This document shows, in pieces, positions 27,466-36,836 of a stretch of 64,000 nucleotides of DNA. A model generated the notes under the pieces. That model did no database searches and was not told where the DNA came from. It worked only from the letters and a program-made list of their open reading frames with translations. Made by a program: the position numbers and the translations under genes. How positions within the stretch are numbered: the stretch's first letter is position 1; each line of letters starts with the position of its first letter. Where the stretch lies: contig JACKMX010000004.1 of NCBI GenBank assembly GCA_024235175.1, positions 186,001-250,000 of the forward strand, in the 5' to 3' direction. This stretch comes from Chromatiaceae bacterium. Lineage in GTDB: Bacteria; Pseudomonadota; Gammaproteobacteria; Chromatiales; Chromatiaceae.

Positions 27466-28182
27466 TCAGGCATCCTCTTTGGCCGGTCCCATGCTTTGGC
27501 CGCAGATACCTGCCGACTGAGCCTGGTTTTGCAGGCCATCGGGATTCAGAACTTCTATTTGACCTCCTCTCACCTTCACCAATCCTTGTGAGGTAAAGTT
27601 ATTCAGGATGCGGGAGAAAGTTTCCGGTTTCACCGATAACCTGGATGCAAGCACCCCTTTAGGCGTGTCCAGATCAAATTTAACCTTCTGCCGCCCCCCG
27701 GTAATATATTTTCCGCAAAGATATCCCGCGACACGACCGCTGGCACTCTGCAATGTCAGGTCATCTATCTCCTTGATCAAGTTTCGCAGACGCATACTCA
27801 TATCGCCCATAACCCGAAAACAGGTATCCACTGACTCCCGCAGCAATGCCAGAAAAGCTTTGTTATCAATTGCTATCAACACAGAATCGGTAATGGCGAC
27901 AGCACGCACTGGATAGTTGGGATGATCAGAAAACATCAACGCTTCGGCAAAAGTGTGCCCCGCGGAAACCACTTCGATAACCTTCTCATTGCCGTTCAGG
28001 GAGAGTCGGGAGAGCTTAATCTGGCCATCGATCACCATGAAAAAACGGCGGGCCTCGTCTCCCGGCTCGAACAGCGCGGCCCCCTCCTGCAAATGAATTT
28101 TCTGACTGAAGGATCTGACCCTGTCCAGCTGGGAACTGCTCAGCTGCGAAAACAGGTAAGTATCTTTAAGATCAAAAGGCAT
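27466..28182 (-). CDS. Crp/Fnr-family regulator, DNR-like
   Basis: 238 residues. An N-terminal cyclic-nucleotide-fold domain (FEPGDEARRFFMVIDGQIKLSRL) and a C-terminal helix-turn-helix (KGVLASRLSVKPETFSRILN) are clear. The N-terminal cysteines that hold the FNR iron-sulfur cluster are absent, which fits DNR-type NO sensors. The C-terminal tail ~215-238 is unusual and has one Cys. It lies next to the hemerythrin-DUF2249-membrane operon, whose promoter region holds a perfect FNR/DNR box, so it is the likely regulator. NO sensing is inferred. Confidence 0.88.
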   Translation of the reverse strand: MPFDLKDTYLFSQLSSSQLDRVRSFSQKIHLQEGAALFEPGDEARRFFMVIDGQIKLSRLSLNGNEKVIEVVSAGHTFAEALMFSDHPNYPVRAVAITDSVLIAIDNKAFLALLRESVDTCFRVMGDMSMRLRNLIKEIDDLTLQSASGRVAGYLCGKYITGGRQKVKFDLDTPKGVLASRLSVKPETFSRILNNFTSQGLVKVRGGQIEVLNPDGLQNQAQSAGICGQSMGPAKEDA

Positions 28183-28458
28183 TTCTCATAAATTCCTGAT
28201 TAATCAGTGATATAAGGGCACTTTCAGTACACTCCGGTTTAACTTCAGCAGCGCATGGTACATTAATGACCATCCTCGAAAAACCATCCGAAATGGAAGC
28301 GATCAAATAACCTATAGCTGTAAATGAGCCTCAATACAAATACAGCTTCGCATGCAAAAGAAGTCAATATCCATTTAATGCCACAACAATGCCAGGCGGA
28401 CCGAAAAGCACTCTGTGGAAATCTGTCTGTGAAAACAGCGTGTGAGAGCCTGTTAATA

Positions 28459-29832
28459 CTATGCGGATGGGGCCAACAGTTTAAATGTGGTGCGAAATCT
28501 GCTGACAGCCAGGACCAGATTGGCCAGAAGCATCGAATTGCTTGCAATGAACAGCAGTGCGGCAGGGTGTACAAACAATTCAGGCGCAACAGCCGCAGCT
28601 ACGGTAGAAACCAGTGCCAACAGATGCAGGTAAAACTGACGTTTCGCTGACTTATCGGTCACAAACTCCTTCATATGAGGTACTTTGACTGTCATGCACA
28701 TAAAAGCCATCTGACGGCTCTGCAGATGAAACCAGCAAAGAAATGGCACAATTTTATACAGCATCCCATTTATTATGGAGAGCGTAACTCCCTGAATCAG
28801 TCCGATACCGAGTAGAAGAGAGAAGTATTGGGTATCGCCAATCTGAGAATAAAATTCGCCGCCCACCCACAGCAGCACACACAAACCCAATACAATCATC
28901 CCCAGACGCCAGAACAGCAGGGTAACATCCGGAACACGCCGCTTGCGTTTTGATTGCAACTGCAGCGTTTTCATTGAAAACAGGAGATATCCGCTCACGG
29001 CCAAAGTGAGCACCGGCGTTGCCGCTGAGTCGATCCAACTCGACTGATCGAAACCCAGCCTTAACAAAAGCCAGGCACTGAGGCAGATAAAAATAGAATA
29101 AGGGAGATGACGCTTTACCCAAAAAGGAAATTCAGGCGTTACTTGAAACATAGGCACCAACTGAAAAGAGACGCTGAGAATCAGTAACCCTGCCCAGCCG
29201 AGTATTCCCCAGCTCAGATGAATATTTGTCAGCGAAGTGAGGTGCGCTAAGTTACCGATACCGCTGTAACCCACTGCTACCAAAATACCCAGTACCACGG
29301 TTGCGGCCAGCGCAATAACCGCCATTTTCATACCCTGGATAGTGGCTCCGGGGGTAACCACTCTCCATAAAGCGATGCCTACTGCAACAATAAAAATCAG
29401 AAAGCCCACACCTAAAGTGGTGAGTGCAAGCAGCGTGGCGGGCTTGCTTCCCGTTACGAATGAGATCTTAAGCAGTATGGTGCCCATAAGCAGCAAACCA
29501 TGGGTCAACCTGCCGACCAATACTACATGGGGTACCGGCGAACCGGCGATAACCGGCAGCATCTGCAGCATGGCCCCACACATCACCATCGACAAAACAC
29601 CCAACGTAATGAGATGCGTCAACCCTAGCGTGAACGGTGACCAGCGTGAGATCAACATCTCACTGCCAAAAATCAGAAGTTCGAGTCCGGCGGCGATAGC
29701 AAACAGAGGTGCTGTCAGAAAAAAGCGAAAAGGAATGGAGATCGGTGGCGCCTGATCCAGAGAGAGGCTGGCGGTATTCAACATAAGCGGGGATTCAGCT
29801 GCCGAGCGCAGCTGACTCTGCGCTCTTGTCAC
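28459..29832 (-). CDS. Polytopic membrane protein of the denitrification/NO-response type (NnrS-like)
   Basis: 457 residues with about 12 hydrophobic segments and conserved-looking His residues in or near them (LGLTHLITLGVLSMVMCGAMLQMLP, NIHLSWGILGWAGL, CWFHLQSRQ). The layout is similar to the NnrS and heme-copper-like membrane proteins found in NO and denitrification clusters; I cannot say which subfamily. A haem- or metal-binding role is inferred from the His residues. It overlaps the DUF2249 gene and ends the operon. The 276 bp between it and the DNR-like gene hold nothing I recognise. Confidence 0.75.
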   Translation of the reverse strand: MTRAQSQLRSAAESPLMLNTASLSLDQAPPISIPFRFFLTAPLFAIAAGLELLIFGSEMLISRWSPFTLGLTHLITLGVLSMVMCGAMLQMLPVIAGSPVPHVVLVGRLTHGLLLMGTILLKISFVTGSKPATLLALTTLGVGFLIFIVAVGIALWRVVTPGATIQGMKMAVIALAATVVLGILVAVGYSGIGNLAHLTSLTNIHLSWGILGWAGLLILSVSFQLVPMFQVTPEFPFWVKRHLPYSIFICLSAWLLLRLGFDQSSWIDSAATPVLTLAVSGYLLFSMKTLQLQSKRKRRVPDVTLLFWRLGMIVLGLCVLLWVGGEFYSQIGDTQYFSLLLGIGLIQGVTLSIINGMLYKIVPFLCWFHLQSRQMAFMCMTVKVPHMKEFVTDKSAKRQFYLHLLALVSTVAAAVAPELFVHPAALLFIASNSMLLANLVLAVSRFRTTFKLLAPSA

Positions 29833-30046
29833 CCCGACGCCAGATCAATATTTCAAACAGAGTTTTCTCGCCAGTGCGTGTCAACCAGGAGAACCCTCCT
29901 TTTTCGAGCAATGGATAAAGCAGATGTGGCTCCCGACGATGCAGAATCCGGAGATAGTCACCAGCCTCCAGCCGCGCAACTGCTGCCAGCGTGCGCTCCA
30001 GGGGTTCACAAGGCTCCAGATTACTGACATCCAGGCAATATTCCAT
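29795..30046 (-). CDS. DUF2249 domain protein
   Basis: 83 residues: LDVSNLEPCEPLERTLAAVA, then YLRILHRREPHLLYPLLEKG and WRR near the end, the pattern of the TusA-like DUF2249 family. The family commonly sits with hemerythrin proteins and NO-response genes; its biochemical role is not established. It lies 18 bp after the hemerythrin gene and overlaps the start of the membrane protein gene, so it is translationally coupled. Confidence 0.88.
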   Translation of the reverse strand: MEYCLDVSNLEPCEPLERTLAAVARLEAGDYLRILHRREPHLLYPLLEKGGFSWLTRTGEKTLFEILIWRRGDKSAESAALGS

Positions 30047-30064
30047 ATCAGTCGGCCCGGGAGT

Positions 30065-30502
30065 TCATTCTTGCCTGGTAATCAGTTGAGCGATCTCACC
30101 CCCGGCTTTACCCAAAGTCTGGTCCATCATCGGATAGAGCATCCGTTCTTCCTTCATATTGTGTTGCTGCATTATCATCATCAGCGTTTCAGACAACCCA
30201 AGATACTGGGCATCATCCCTGGCCTCCACCGCCTGTTCCATATCAGAAAAGAGCTGCCTCATCTGAATGTGCTCCATTCGCATCACCTGGGTTGGTCCCA
30301 TTGTATGTCCCATGTGCTGCTCAAAAGCGGGAAACAGTCTATCCTCCTCCATTGAGAAATGAGTGAGCATGGCGTCCCGGAATGCAAGAAACCGCTCCTC
30401 CCCATCCGGCCAGTTTCCACTTGACACCAACTCCTCTGCTCTGCTGAAGATCTCATCGCAGCGCCTGTGATCTGCGGTCATGGCTGTTGAGACGGTCGTC
30501 AT
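30065..30502 (-). CDS. Hemerythrin-like cation-binding domain protein
   Basis: 145 residues forming one four-helix hemerythrin-like domain. Iron ligands are visible as D-H near residue 11, H-F-S-M-E-E-D (~52), H-I-Q-M (~78) and the C-terminal H-N-M-K-E-E-R-M-L-Y-P (~114), i.e. HxxxE-type pairs. Such proteins bind a di-iron centre and take part in O2/NO handling or iron-sulfur repair (family knowledge). It is the first gene of the operon controlled by the FNR/DNR-type box at 30567-30580. Confidence 0.9.
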   Translation of the reverse strand: MTTVSTAMTADHRRCDEIFSRAEELVSSGNWPDGEERFLAFRDAMLTHFSMEEDRLFPAFEQHMGHTMGPTQVMRMEHIQMRQLFSDMEQAVEARDDAQYLGLSETLMMIMQQHNMKEERMLYPMMDQTLGKAGGEIAQLITRQE

Positions 30503-30566
30503 GGCTTTTCCTGTTTAACTGATTGAAACTGACGGCAAACCCTATCATTCGTCAGTTACCTCAACA

Positions 30567-30580
30567 TTGATAATCATCAA
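30567..30580 (-). promoter_or_regulatory. Perfect FNR/DNR-type operator
   Basis: TTGATAATCATCAA matches the consensus TTGAT-N4-ATCAA in all ten defined bases. It lies 64 bp upstream of the hemerythrin gene ATG at 30502, near the -41 spacing of class II activation if transcription starts ~20-25 bases before the ATG. The DNR-like regulator at 27466-28182 is the probable binder. Confidence 0.85.
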
Positions 30581-30668
30581 ACAGTTGGTTTTCAGTAAAT
30601 CTGCAGAAAAAAGAGAGATTTGCCGCATGCTGCTATGTTAAAAAAGCGTGTGAGGATGTGAATCAGGG

Positions 30669-31226
30669 CTAACGCAGCTTTTGAAGTTCTTCAAGTACCT
30701 TCGATTTCAGTTCAATATACTCTTCGTCACTCATGTGGTGAGAAACCTGTAGCAGAGCTTCATTGGCAAGGTCGGCATGCATTTTTGCCAGGTCGGGATT
30801 TCCCTGACGCACATAGCTCAGTGATGTGTGGATGTGGTCCCAGGCTGAAGACTTGAGTTTTTCCCTCAGATGACCGGAGTCTGAGCTCTTGGATAAACTG
30901 GTATGCAGGTGGCTTGAGAGATCAGTATAGGATGTTGCCGTTGGAGCACTATGCTGTTGTACTTTTGCCGCTCTGTTCGACGCTCCGGTAGCCGGCTGCG
31001 TAACAGGTCCGACATCACCGGCATCGGCCTTGAGATTGTCAGATTTTGGAGTTTTCTCAACGATATCGTAAAGCGTCGTCAATATCTGTTTATCCAGATA
31101 CTGGCTGCTCTCCTTGCGGTAGGAGTCCATGCGTCGGTTGAGGATCAGCACAGAGAGTTTCGAATAGAGCGCCTGCAGGGAGTCCAGAAGCGTCTTTGTC
31201 CAGGAATCGCCGGAACCAGGTGCCAT
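30669..31226 (-). CDS. Hypothetical protein, linker plus helical C-terminus
   Basis: 185 residues from the ATG at 31226, which has GGAG nine bases upstream; an ATG at 31241 lacks a good site. The N-terminal ~65 residues are helical, a Ser/Thr/Ala/Gln-rich linker follows (~65-110), and the C-terminal ~75 residues form predicted helices (HIHTSLSYVRQGNPDLAKMHADLANEAL). No family is recognised. No signal peptide or membrane segment. It is upstream of, and transcribed toward, the hemerythrin operon's promoter. Confidence 0.65.
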   Translation of the reverse strand: MAPGSGDSWTKTLLDSLQALYSKLSVLILNRRMDSYRKESSQYLDKQILTTLYDIVEKTPKSDNLKADAGDVGPVTQPATGASNRAAKVQQHSAPTATSYTDLSSHLHTSLSKSSDSGHLREKLKSSAWDHIHTSLSYVRQGNPDLAKMHADLANEALLQVSHHMSDEEYIELKSKVLEELQKLR

Positions 31227-31388
31227 GAACCGAATCTCCATTCGCAACGAAAAAAATACACTCAAAGTAAACTTGGGGAGGGCCTGTCAGATGTCAGAAT
31301 ATTCTGACCTGCAACTACTTCCATATTGCCCCAACCAGCTTAATCCATTAAAGCCGGGGATAAAGCCGGAGTTGTCCCAAACAATCGC

Positions 31389-32048
31389 CTAAGCCTGAAA
31401 GGCTCCCAGCACGGCGGGTATTCCCATCGAGACAGAGATAACCTTATCCTGCACAAAGCCCGAAGGTTCGCCGAGCTCGTCGTAATGAACACACTGATCT
31501 CCCTCAAACAGAAAATCACCGATATAGCGATGGGTGATTTTGTGTTTCAGATGCTCGGCGAATGGCAACCCGAGAAAATGGCTGACAAACCCCCTGATGA
31601 CACCAGCATGAGCCACTACAAGAATAGTCTCATCCTGACGCTTACAAGCCACCGACTTTAAAAAACTGACGCTGCGTGACTGCATCTGGGAGAAGCTTTC
31701 ACCTCCCGGGTAGACGAAATCCGGATCCTGCTTGTGCTGCGGGATGTTCTGCTCCACCCACAATTTACTTTTACGATAGAGTTCACCGTAGTTGATTTCA
31801 TTCAAATTCATCGTGTCGTGAAGCAGATGAATACCCCGCTTCCGCGCAAAAAACATTCCAGTCTGGCGTGCTCGCTCGAGATAGCTGGTGTAGACGGCCC
31901 CGAATCTGATGTTGCGTTCATCCAGAACACTGTTCACATACGCAAGATCTCTCTCCCACTCCAGAACCCGGGGAGCATCCCCCCAGCCCAGGATATGGCC
32001 GGATGCGTTAATCAGCGTTTTGTAATGTCTGACGACAATGGCGCGCAT
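31389..32048 (-). CDS. Histidine-phosphatase-superfamily protein with altered RHG motif
   Basis: 219 residues. The N-terminal motif reads VVRHYKTLINA; the family's Arg-His-Gly has Tyr in place of Gly. Other parts are intact: YTSYLERARQTG, EINYGELYRKS, and VVAHAGVIRGFVSHFLGL near residues 141-160, which supplies the second His. The fold is a phosphoglycerate-mutase-like phosphatase. The nucleophilic His remains, so activity is possible but substrate is unknown. It is divergent from the RND adaptor gene. Confidence 0.85.
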   Translation of the reverse strand: MRAIVVRHYKTLINASGHILGWGDAPRVLEWERDLAYVNSVLDERNIRFGAVYTSYLERARQTGMFFARKRGIHLLHDTMNLNEINYGELYRKSKLWVEQNIPQHKQDPDFVYPGGESFSQMQSRSVSFLKSVACKRQDETILVVAHAGVIRGFVSHFLGLPFAEHLKHKITHRYIGDFLFEGDQCVHYDELGEPSGFVQDKVISVSMGIPAVLGAFQA

Positions 32049-32369
32049 GGTGCTATACGAGGCTGTCCATTCTCTCTGTTGGGTGCTCTATCATCCTTTG
32101 AATCGGTCTGTGCAATGGCACACCAAGGTTTCGCAGCATGAATGGCCCACTTGAGATCTATTGTTTTTGGTCTCTTTTTATACAATATTTTCCGGAAAAA
32201 GAGTAGCTCAATCGATTGTGTGGAGCCGGATTGACCGGCTTACTCAACGATTTATGACTGAGTTGGGTATAATTCCGGGTGCAACTTCAGCTGTCCGCCA
32301 AGATCAAATCTGCCGATCCTGTAACATTACCGATCTAACATGTCTGGAAGTTCTTTGAAGGAATCCAAT
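32049..32369. other. Intergenic region upstream of RND operon
   Basis: 321 bp without a coding frame. It holds a perfect TATAAT at 32268-32273 (about 100 bp before the adaptor gene, with no good -35) and a GCCGG/CCGGC hairpin at 32225-32239 that may act as operator or leader structure. No regulator gene is adjacent. Confidence 0.45.
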
Positions 32370-33467
32370 ATGGTTACACGCGTTATCCTGGTAGCCCTTT
32401 TCCTGGCTATGGTGCTGGGCGGCATATTCAGCTGGAAGCAGCACACCGCCCAGCAGATGGCGGCAGCCCAGGCAGCCGGCCCGCCGCCGGCCGTGATCGC
32501 CGCTGCCAGAGTGGAGACGGAGAGCTGGCAACCTTACATTCAGGTGGTGGGGAGTCTCGAAGCGGTCGCAGGTATCGAGGTTACCAGCGAGGTTGGAGGT
32601 CAGGTCAGCACGATCAACTTCAACTCCGGCGAATGGGCAAAACGCGGTGCCCTGCTGCTGGAACTGGACAGCCGGACCGATCAGGCTCAGCTCAAGGGTT
32701 TGATGGCCGAACGCACGCTGGCACAGCTCAGTTTCGAACGTGTCGCCAAGCTGGTCAAAGAGAAATCTGTATCCAAATCGGACTACGACGAAGCGCGCGC
32801 CAGCCTTGACGCCGCCGAAGCCCGTGTGACCGGACAGCAGGCGCTGATCGAAAAGAAACGTATCCGGGCCCCGTTCGACGGCCGCCTCGGCATACGCCGC
32901 GTCGACCTCGGCGAGTACTTGAGCCCCGGATCGGCGATCGTCCCGCTGGAGCAGCTGGACCCGATGTATGCGGATTTCACCCTGCCGGAGCGTGATCTTG
33001 CCCGGGTCGGTAATGATCAGTCAGTGGAAATCCGGGTACAGGCTTACCCGGAACAGGTTTTCAGCGGACAGATCATCGCCATTGATCCCGGTGTAAATTC
33101 GGGCACCCGAAGCTTCCGTCTGCGCGCCCAGCTGGCCAATCCTGATCAACTGCTGCGTCCCGGCATGTTTGCGGATATCCGTGTGCAGCTGCCGCAACGT
33201 GATGGTGTGCTCACGATACCGGACACTGCAATCAGTTACGCCCCATATGGCGATTCGGTTTTTGTGATCGAACAAAGCGATTCGGGCCATATCGTCAAAC
33301 GCCGCCAGATCGAGACCGGCAGCACACGCAACGGCAGGATTTCGGTCTTATCCGGCCTGGTCGAGGGTGAGCAGGTGGTCAGCGCCGGTCACAACAAGCT
33401 GCGCAACGGGCAGGCCGTGAAGATCGACAGCAAGCCGGCACCGGCCGAGCGAGGCGCCAAATCATGA
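32370..33467 (+). CDS. RND efflux periplasmic adaptor, second system
   Basis: 365 residues. One N-terminal membrane anchor (MVTRVILVALFLAMVLGGIF) rather than a cleaved signal. Then lipoyl half IEVTSEVGGQVSTINFNSGEW, an alpha hairpin (~100-155), lipoyl half IRAPFDGRLGIRRVDLGEYL, and a beta barrel. This is the MexA/HAE1 adaptor layout. The ATG at 32370 has GAAGGA seven bases upstream; an earlier ATG at 32340 is less likely. It overlaps the permease gene by four bases (ATGA). Confidence 0.93.
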   Translation: MVTRVILVALFLAMVLGGIFSWKQHTAQQMAAAQAAGPPPAVIAAARVETESWQPYIQVVGSLEAVAGIEVTSEVGGQVSTINFNSGEWAKRGALLLELDSRTDQAQLKGLMAERTLAQLSFERVAKLVKEKSVSKSDYDEARASLDAAEARVTGQQALIEKKRIRAPFDGRLGIRRVDLGEYLSPGSAIVPLEQLDPMYADFTLPERDLARVGNDQSVEIRVQAYPEQVFSGQIIAIDPGVNSGTRSFRLRAQLANPDQLLRPGMFADIRVQLPQRDGVLTIPDTAISYAPYGDSVFVIEQSDSGHIVKRRQIETGSTRNGRISVLSGLVEGEQVVSAGHNKLRNGQAVKIDSKPAPAERGAKS

Positions 33468-36400
33468 AGTTCACCGATCTCTACATTCAGAGGCCGGTGC
33501 TCGCAAGTGTGGTCAGTCTGCTGATTCTGGTGGTGGGACTGCGCGCCACGACCTCGCTGGAGGTTCGACAGTACCCTGAGACCCAGGACACGGTGGTTAC
33601 CATATCCACCAGCTACCCGGGCGCCAGCAGCGAACTGGTCAAAGGCTTCATCACCACCCCGCTGCAGCAGGCGATAGCCGAAGCCCAGGGCATCGACTAT
33701 CTCTCCTCGACCAGCACCCAGGGCCAATCGGTGATAGAGGCTCATATGCGCCTCAACTACCCGCCAAATGCGGCCGTGGCCGAGATCCAGGCCAAAGTGG
33801 CCAGCCGCCGCAATGTCCTGCCCGAGGATGCGCAGGATCCGGTGATATCCTCGCGCACCGGCGATGCCACTGCGCTGATGTACCTCGCGTTCTACAGCGA
33901 GCGGATGCATGCCTCGCAGATAAACGACTATCTTTTGCGTGTGGTGCAGCCCAAACTGCAGGCGCTGCCCGGAGTTGCGACAGCCCGACTGATCGGCGAC
34001 AAGACATTTGCCATGCGCATCTGGCTTGATCCGCGCCGCATGGCGGCGCTTGGGGTCACGGCGCAGGATGTGGCGGATCTGCTGCGCGCCAACAACTACC
34101 TCTCCGGAATCGGGCAGGCACGGGGTGAATATCATGTAATCGATCTGGCCGCGACCACAGATGTTGCCGGCGTGGAGGATTTCCGCAACCTGGTACTGCG
34201 CAACAGCGGGGAGTCACTGGTACGCCTGCGTGACGTGGCGCGTACCGAGCTGGGCTCGGAGGATTACGAGACCGCCACCTGGTACAAAGGCAAGCCGGCC
34301 ATCTTCGTCGGTGTAGAACAGGCGCCGGGCTCCAACCCGTTGACCGTAGCCAAACACGTGCATGATGCCATGAAAGAGATCCGCAGCCAGCTCCCTGGCG
34401 GTCTGGAGGCGCACATACCCTATGATGCCAGTGCCTTTATCCAGGATTCGATTGACGAGGTGTTTACCACTCTGCTGGAAGCGGTGCTGATCGTGCTGGT
34501 GGTGATATTTCTGTCGTTGGGCTCACTGCGCGCGGCGATCATACCCGCGGTCGCCGTTCCTCTGTCGCTGGTCGGCGCTGCCTTTCTGATGCTGCTCATC
34601 GGCTTTTCGATCAACCTGCTGACGCTGCTGGCGATGGTCCTGGCGATCGGCGTGGTGGTCGACGACGCGATCGTAGTGGTCGAGAACGTGCATCGGCACA
34701 TCGAAATGGGCAAGTCCCGTTTCCAGGCCGCAATAGACGGCGCACGCGAACTGGGGCTGCCGATTATCGCCATGACCACAACCCTGATTGCGGTCTATGC
34801 ACCGATCGGCTTTATGGGAGGGTTGGTCGGCACGCTGTTCACCGAATTTGCGTTTTCCCTGGCCGGGGCGGTACTGATCTCCGGAGTAGTCGCGCTTACA
34901 CTCTCGCCCATGCTGTCATCGAAGGTACTTCAGCCAGCCGGTAATCCCGGCCGCTTTGAGCGTGCCGTGGAGCATTTTTTTGAATGGCTGGCAGGCTTCT
35001 ATCTGCGCAGGCTGCAGAGTGCGCTCACCTATATGCCCGCCACCATGCTATTCGCCGTGGTGGTGCTCGGCAGCATCTATTTTATGTTCACCACCACCAA
35101 AAATGAATTGGCGCCGACCGAGGATCAGAGCATCCTGTTCTTCCAGGCCGTAGCACCGCAGACCGCATCCCTGGAGTACAACGAAGCGTATACACGTGAG
35201 ATTGTCGAGGCTTTCGAACGTGTGCCGGAATACCACGAGAGCTTCCTGTTGCTGGGTTTCCGGGGCGACGACAATGTCGTGTTCGGCGGCTTCAAGATGC
35301 GGCAGCCGGCATTCCGTAAACGCTCACAGATGCAGGTTCTGCCTGAAGTACAGGGCTTGCTGAGTCAGATTGCCGGTTTTCAGCTCGCAGTATTTCCGCG
35401 TCCCAGCCTGCCGGGCAGCAGCGGTCTGCCATTTCAGTTTGTGCTCCAGAGTGCCAGCAGCTACGAGGAACTGGACCGGGTGGCCGGCCAGATAATCGGC
35501 CGCGGCATGGCCAGCGGAAAATTCCTGTTCCTGAGTAAATCGGTGGAGTTCAGCCGACCGAAAGCTGTGCTGGTGATCGATCGCGACCGCGCAGCCGACC
35601 TCGGCATATCCATGGCCGATGTCGGACGTAATCTCGCCACGCTGTTGGGCGGCAACTATGTCAACCGGTTCAGTCTCGATGGGCGCAGCTACAAGGTGAT
35701 CCCGCAGACTGAACGGGAGTTTCGCCTGACCCCGGAGATACTCGGTGACCTCTACCTGCGCAGCGCCCGCGGCGATCAGGTGCCCTTGTCTTCGCTGGTC
35801 AGGATTGAGAGGTCAGTTGAACCAAGCAAACGCGCCCAGTTTCAGCAGCTGAACGCGCTCACCATCGAGGGGCTGATGGCGCCGGGCGTTTCCGAGGGAG
35901 AGGCAATGGCAGCGATCGAGCAGCTGGCGCGCGAGGAGTTTCCGCTCGGCTTCAGCAGCGACTACACCGGAGCGACCCGTCAGTTTGCCCAGCAGGGAAG
36001 CGCACTGGTGGTGACCTTCTTTATGTCGCTGCTGGTGATTTACCTGGTGCTGGCGGCGCAGTTCGAAAGCTGGCGCGACCCACTGATTATTCTTGTCTCT
36101 GTCCCCATGTCTATCGCCGGCGCACTCGCCTTCCTGACTCTTGGCTTCGCCACGATCAACATCTATACACAGGTCGGACTGATAACGCTGATCGGACTGA
36201 TTGCCAAGAACGGCATCCTGATCGTGGAGTTCGCCAACCAGCTGCAGATTGGGAAGGGTTTGGACAAGCGCAGCGCAATCGAACGCGCCTCGACCATCCG
36301 CCTGCGCCCCATCCTGATGACAACGGTGGCCATGCTGGTGGCGATGGTACCGCTGCTGTCCGCCAGCGGACCCGGTGCGGTCAGCCGCTTCCATATCGGC

Positions 36401-36514
36401 CTGGTGATCACAACCGGACTGGGGATCGGCACCCTGTTTACGCTGTTCGTGGTGCCTGCGGTCTATCTGTTACTGGCACGCGATCATCATGCGGCGCCCG
36501 CTGCCGGAGAATAA
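33464..36514 (+). CDS. RND multidrug efflux permease (AcrB/MexB type)
   Basis: 1016 residues with the full HAE1 layout: N-terminal helix after DLYIQRPVLASVVSLLIL, porter domain with SYPGASSELVKGFITTPLQQA, LAIGVVVDDAIVVVENVHR with the paired Asp residues of the proton relay, and QFESWRDPLIILVSVPMSI in the second half. It exports hydrophobic or amphiphilic compounds, with the adaptor encoded just before it. No TolC-like gene follows, so a channel from elsewhere is likely used. Length is normal, unlike the 1373-residue pump in this window. Confidence 0.95.
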   Translation: MKFTDLYIQRPVLASVVSLLILVVGLRATTSLEVRQYPETQDTVVTISTSYPGASSELVKGFITTPLQQAIAEAQGIDYLSSTSTQGQSVIEAHMRLNYPPNAAVAEIQAKVASRRNVLPEDAQDPVISSRTGDATALMYLAFYSERMHASQINDYLLRVVQPKLQALPGVATARLIGDKTFAMRIWLDPRRMAALGVTAQDVADLLRANNYLSGIGQARGEYHVIDLAATTDVAGVEDFRNLVLRNSGESLVRLRDVARTELGSEDYETATWYKGKPAIFVGVEQAPGSNPLTVAKHVHDAMKEIRSQLPGGLEAHIPYDASAFIQDSIDEVFTTLLEAVLIVLVVIFLSLGSLRAAIIPAVAVPLSLVGAAFLMLLIGFSINLLTLLAMVLAIGVVVDDAIVVVENVHRHIEMGKSRFQAAIDGARELGLPIIAMTTTLIAVYAPIGFMGGLVGTLFTEFAFSLAGAVLISGVVALTLSPMLSSKVLQPAGNPGRFERAVEHFFEWLAGFYLRRLQSALTYMPATMLFAVVVLGSIYFMFTTTKNELAPTEDQSILFFQAVAPQTASLEYNEAYTREIVEAFERVPEYHESFLLLGFRGDDNVVFGGFKMRQPAFRKRSQMQVLPEVQGLLSQIAGFQLAVFPRPSLPGSSGLPFQFVLQSASSYEELDRVAGQIIGRGMASGKFLFLSKSVEFSRPKAVLVIDRDRAADLGISMADVGRNLATLLGGNYVNRFSLDGRSYKVIPQTEREFRLTPEILGDLYLRSARGDQVPLSSLVRIERSVEPSKRAQFQQLNALTIEGLMAPGVSEGEAMAAIEQLAREEFPLGFSSDYTGATRQFAQQGSALVVTFFMSLLVIYLVLAAQFESWRDPLIILVSVPMSIAGALAFLTLGFATINIYTQVGLITLIGLIAKNGILIVEFANQLQIGKGLDKRSAIERASTIRLRPILMTTVAMLVAMVPLLSASGPGAVSRFHIGLVITTGLGIGTLFTLFVVPAVYLLLARDHHAAPAAGE

Positions 36515-36610
36515 AGTAAATTTTCCTCCACTGATTTTCGGAAATAGCTGGCTGATATTCATCCACCCGAAATGCAATCTTGTCCGATAACCGGATAAAA
36601 TATTCATTAT

Positions 36611-36836
36611 CAGTGCTGTCCCACAAACTCCCTCTCCCTCCGGGAGAGGGTTGGGGTGAGGGAATCTAATATTGCTAAGTTACTGTTTTTGTATATCCCC
36701 TCATCCTGTCCTTCTCCCTCGGGGAGAAGGGACCGCAATTTGATGATTTTCATGTCAATGAAACGATTGGCGGTGTTTTCATATACAGAATTCAAGGACT
36801 TGTACAAAGCCTCCAAATGTTAATGGGACAGCACTG
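36611..36836. mobile_element. MITE with 13-bp TIRs and 9-bp target duplication
   Basis: The ends are CAGTGCTGTCCCA (36611-36623) and its exact inverse TGGGACAGCACTG (36824-36836). Both sides carry the same nine bases, ATTCATTAT (36602-36610 and 36837-36845), a target-site duplication. The 226-bp body has no gene but two palindromes, CCCTCTCCC/GGGAGAGGG (36630-36650) and CCTTCTCCC/GGGAGAAGG (36710-36730). It must be moved by a transposase encoded elsewhere. It fills the 449-bp gap between the RND permease gene and the cytochrome gene. Confidence 0.9.

Noticed and set aside
28196..28207. CTGATTAATCAG palindrome upstream of the DNR-like gene as a second FNR box
   Set aside because: The central spacing is two bases rather than four, so it does not match TTGAT-N4-ATCAA.
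28263..28589. Minus-strand 108-codon frame
   Set aside because: It overlaps the 3' end of the membrane-protein gene and shows no protein-family features.
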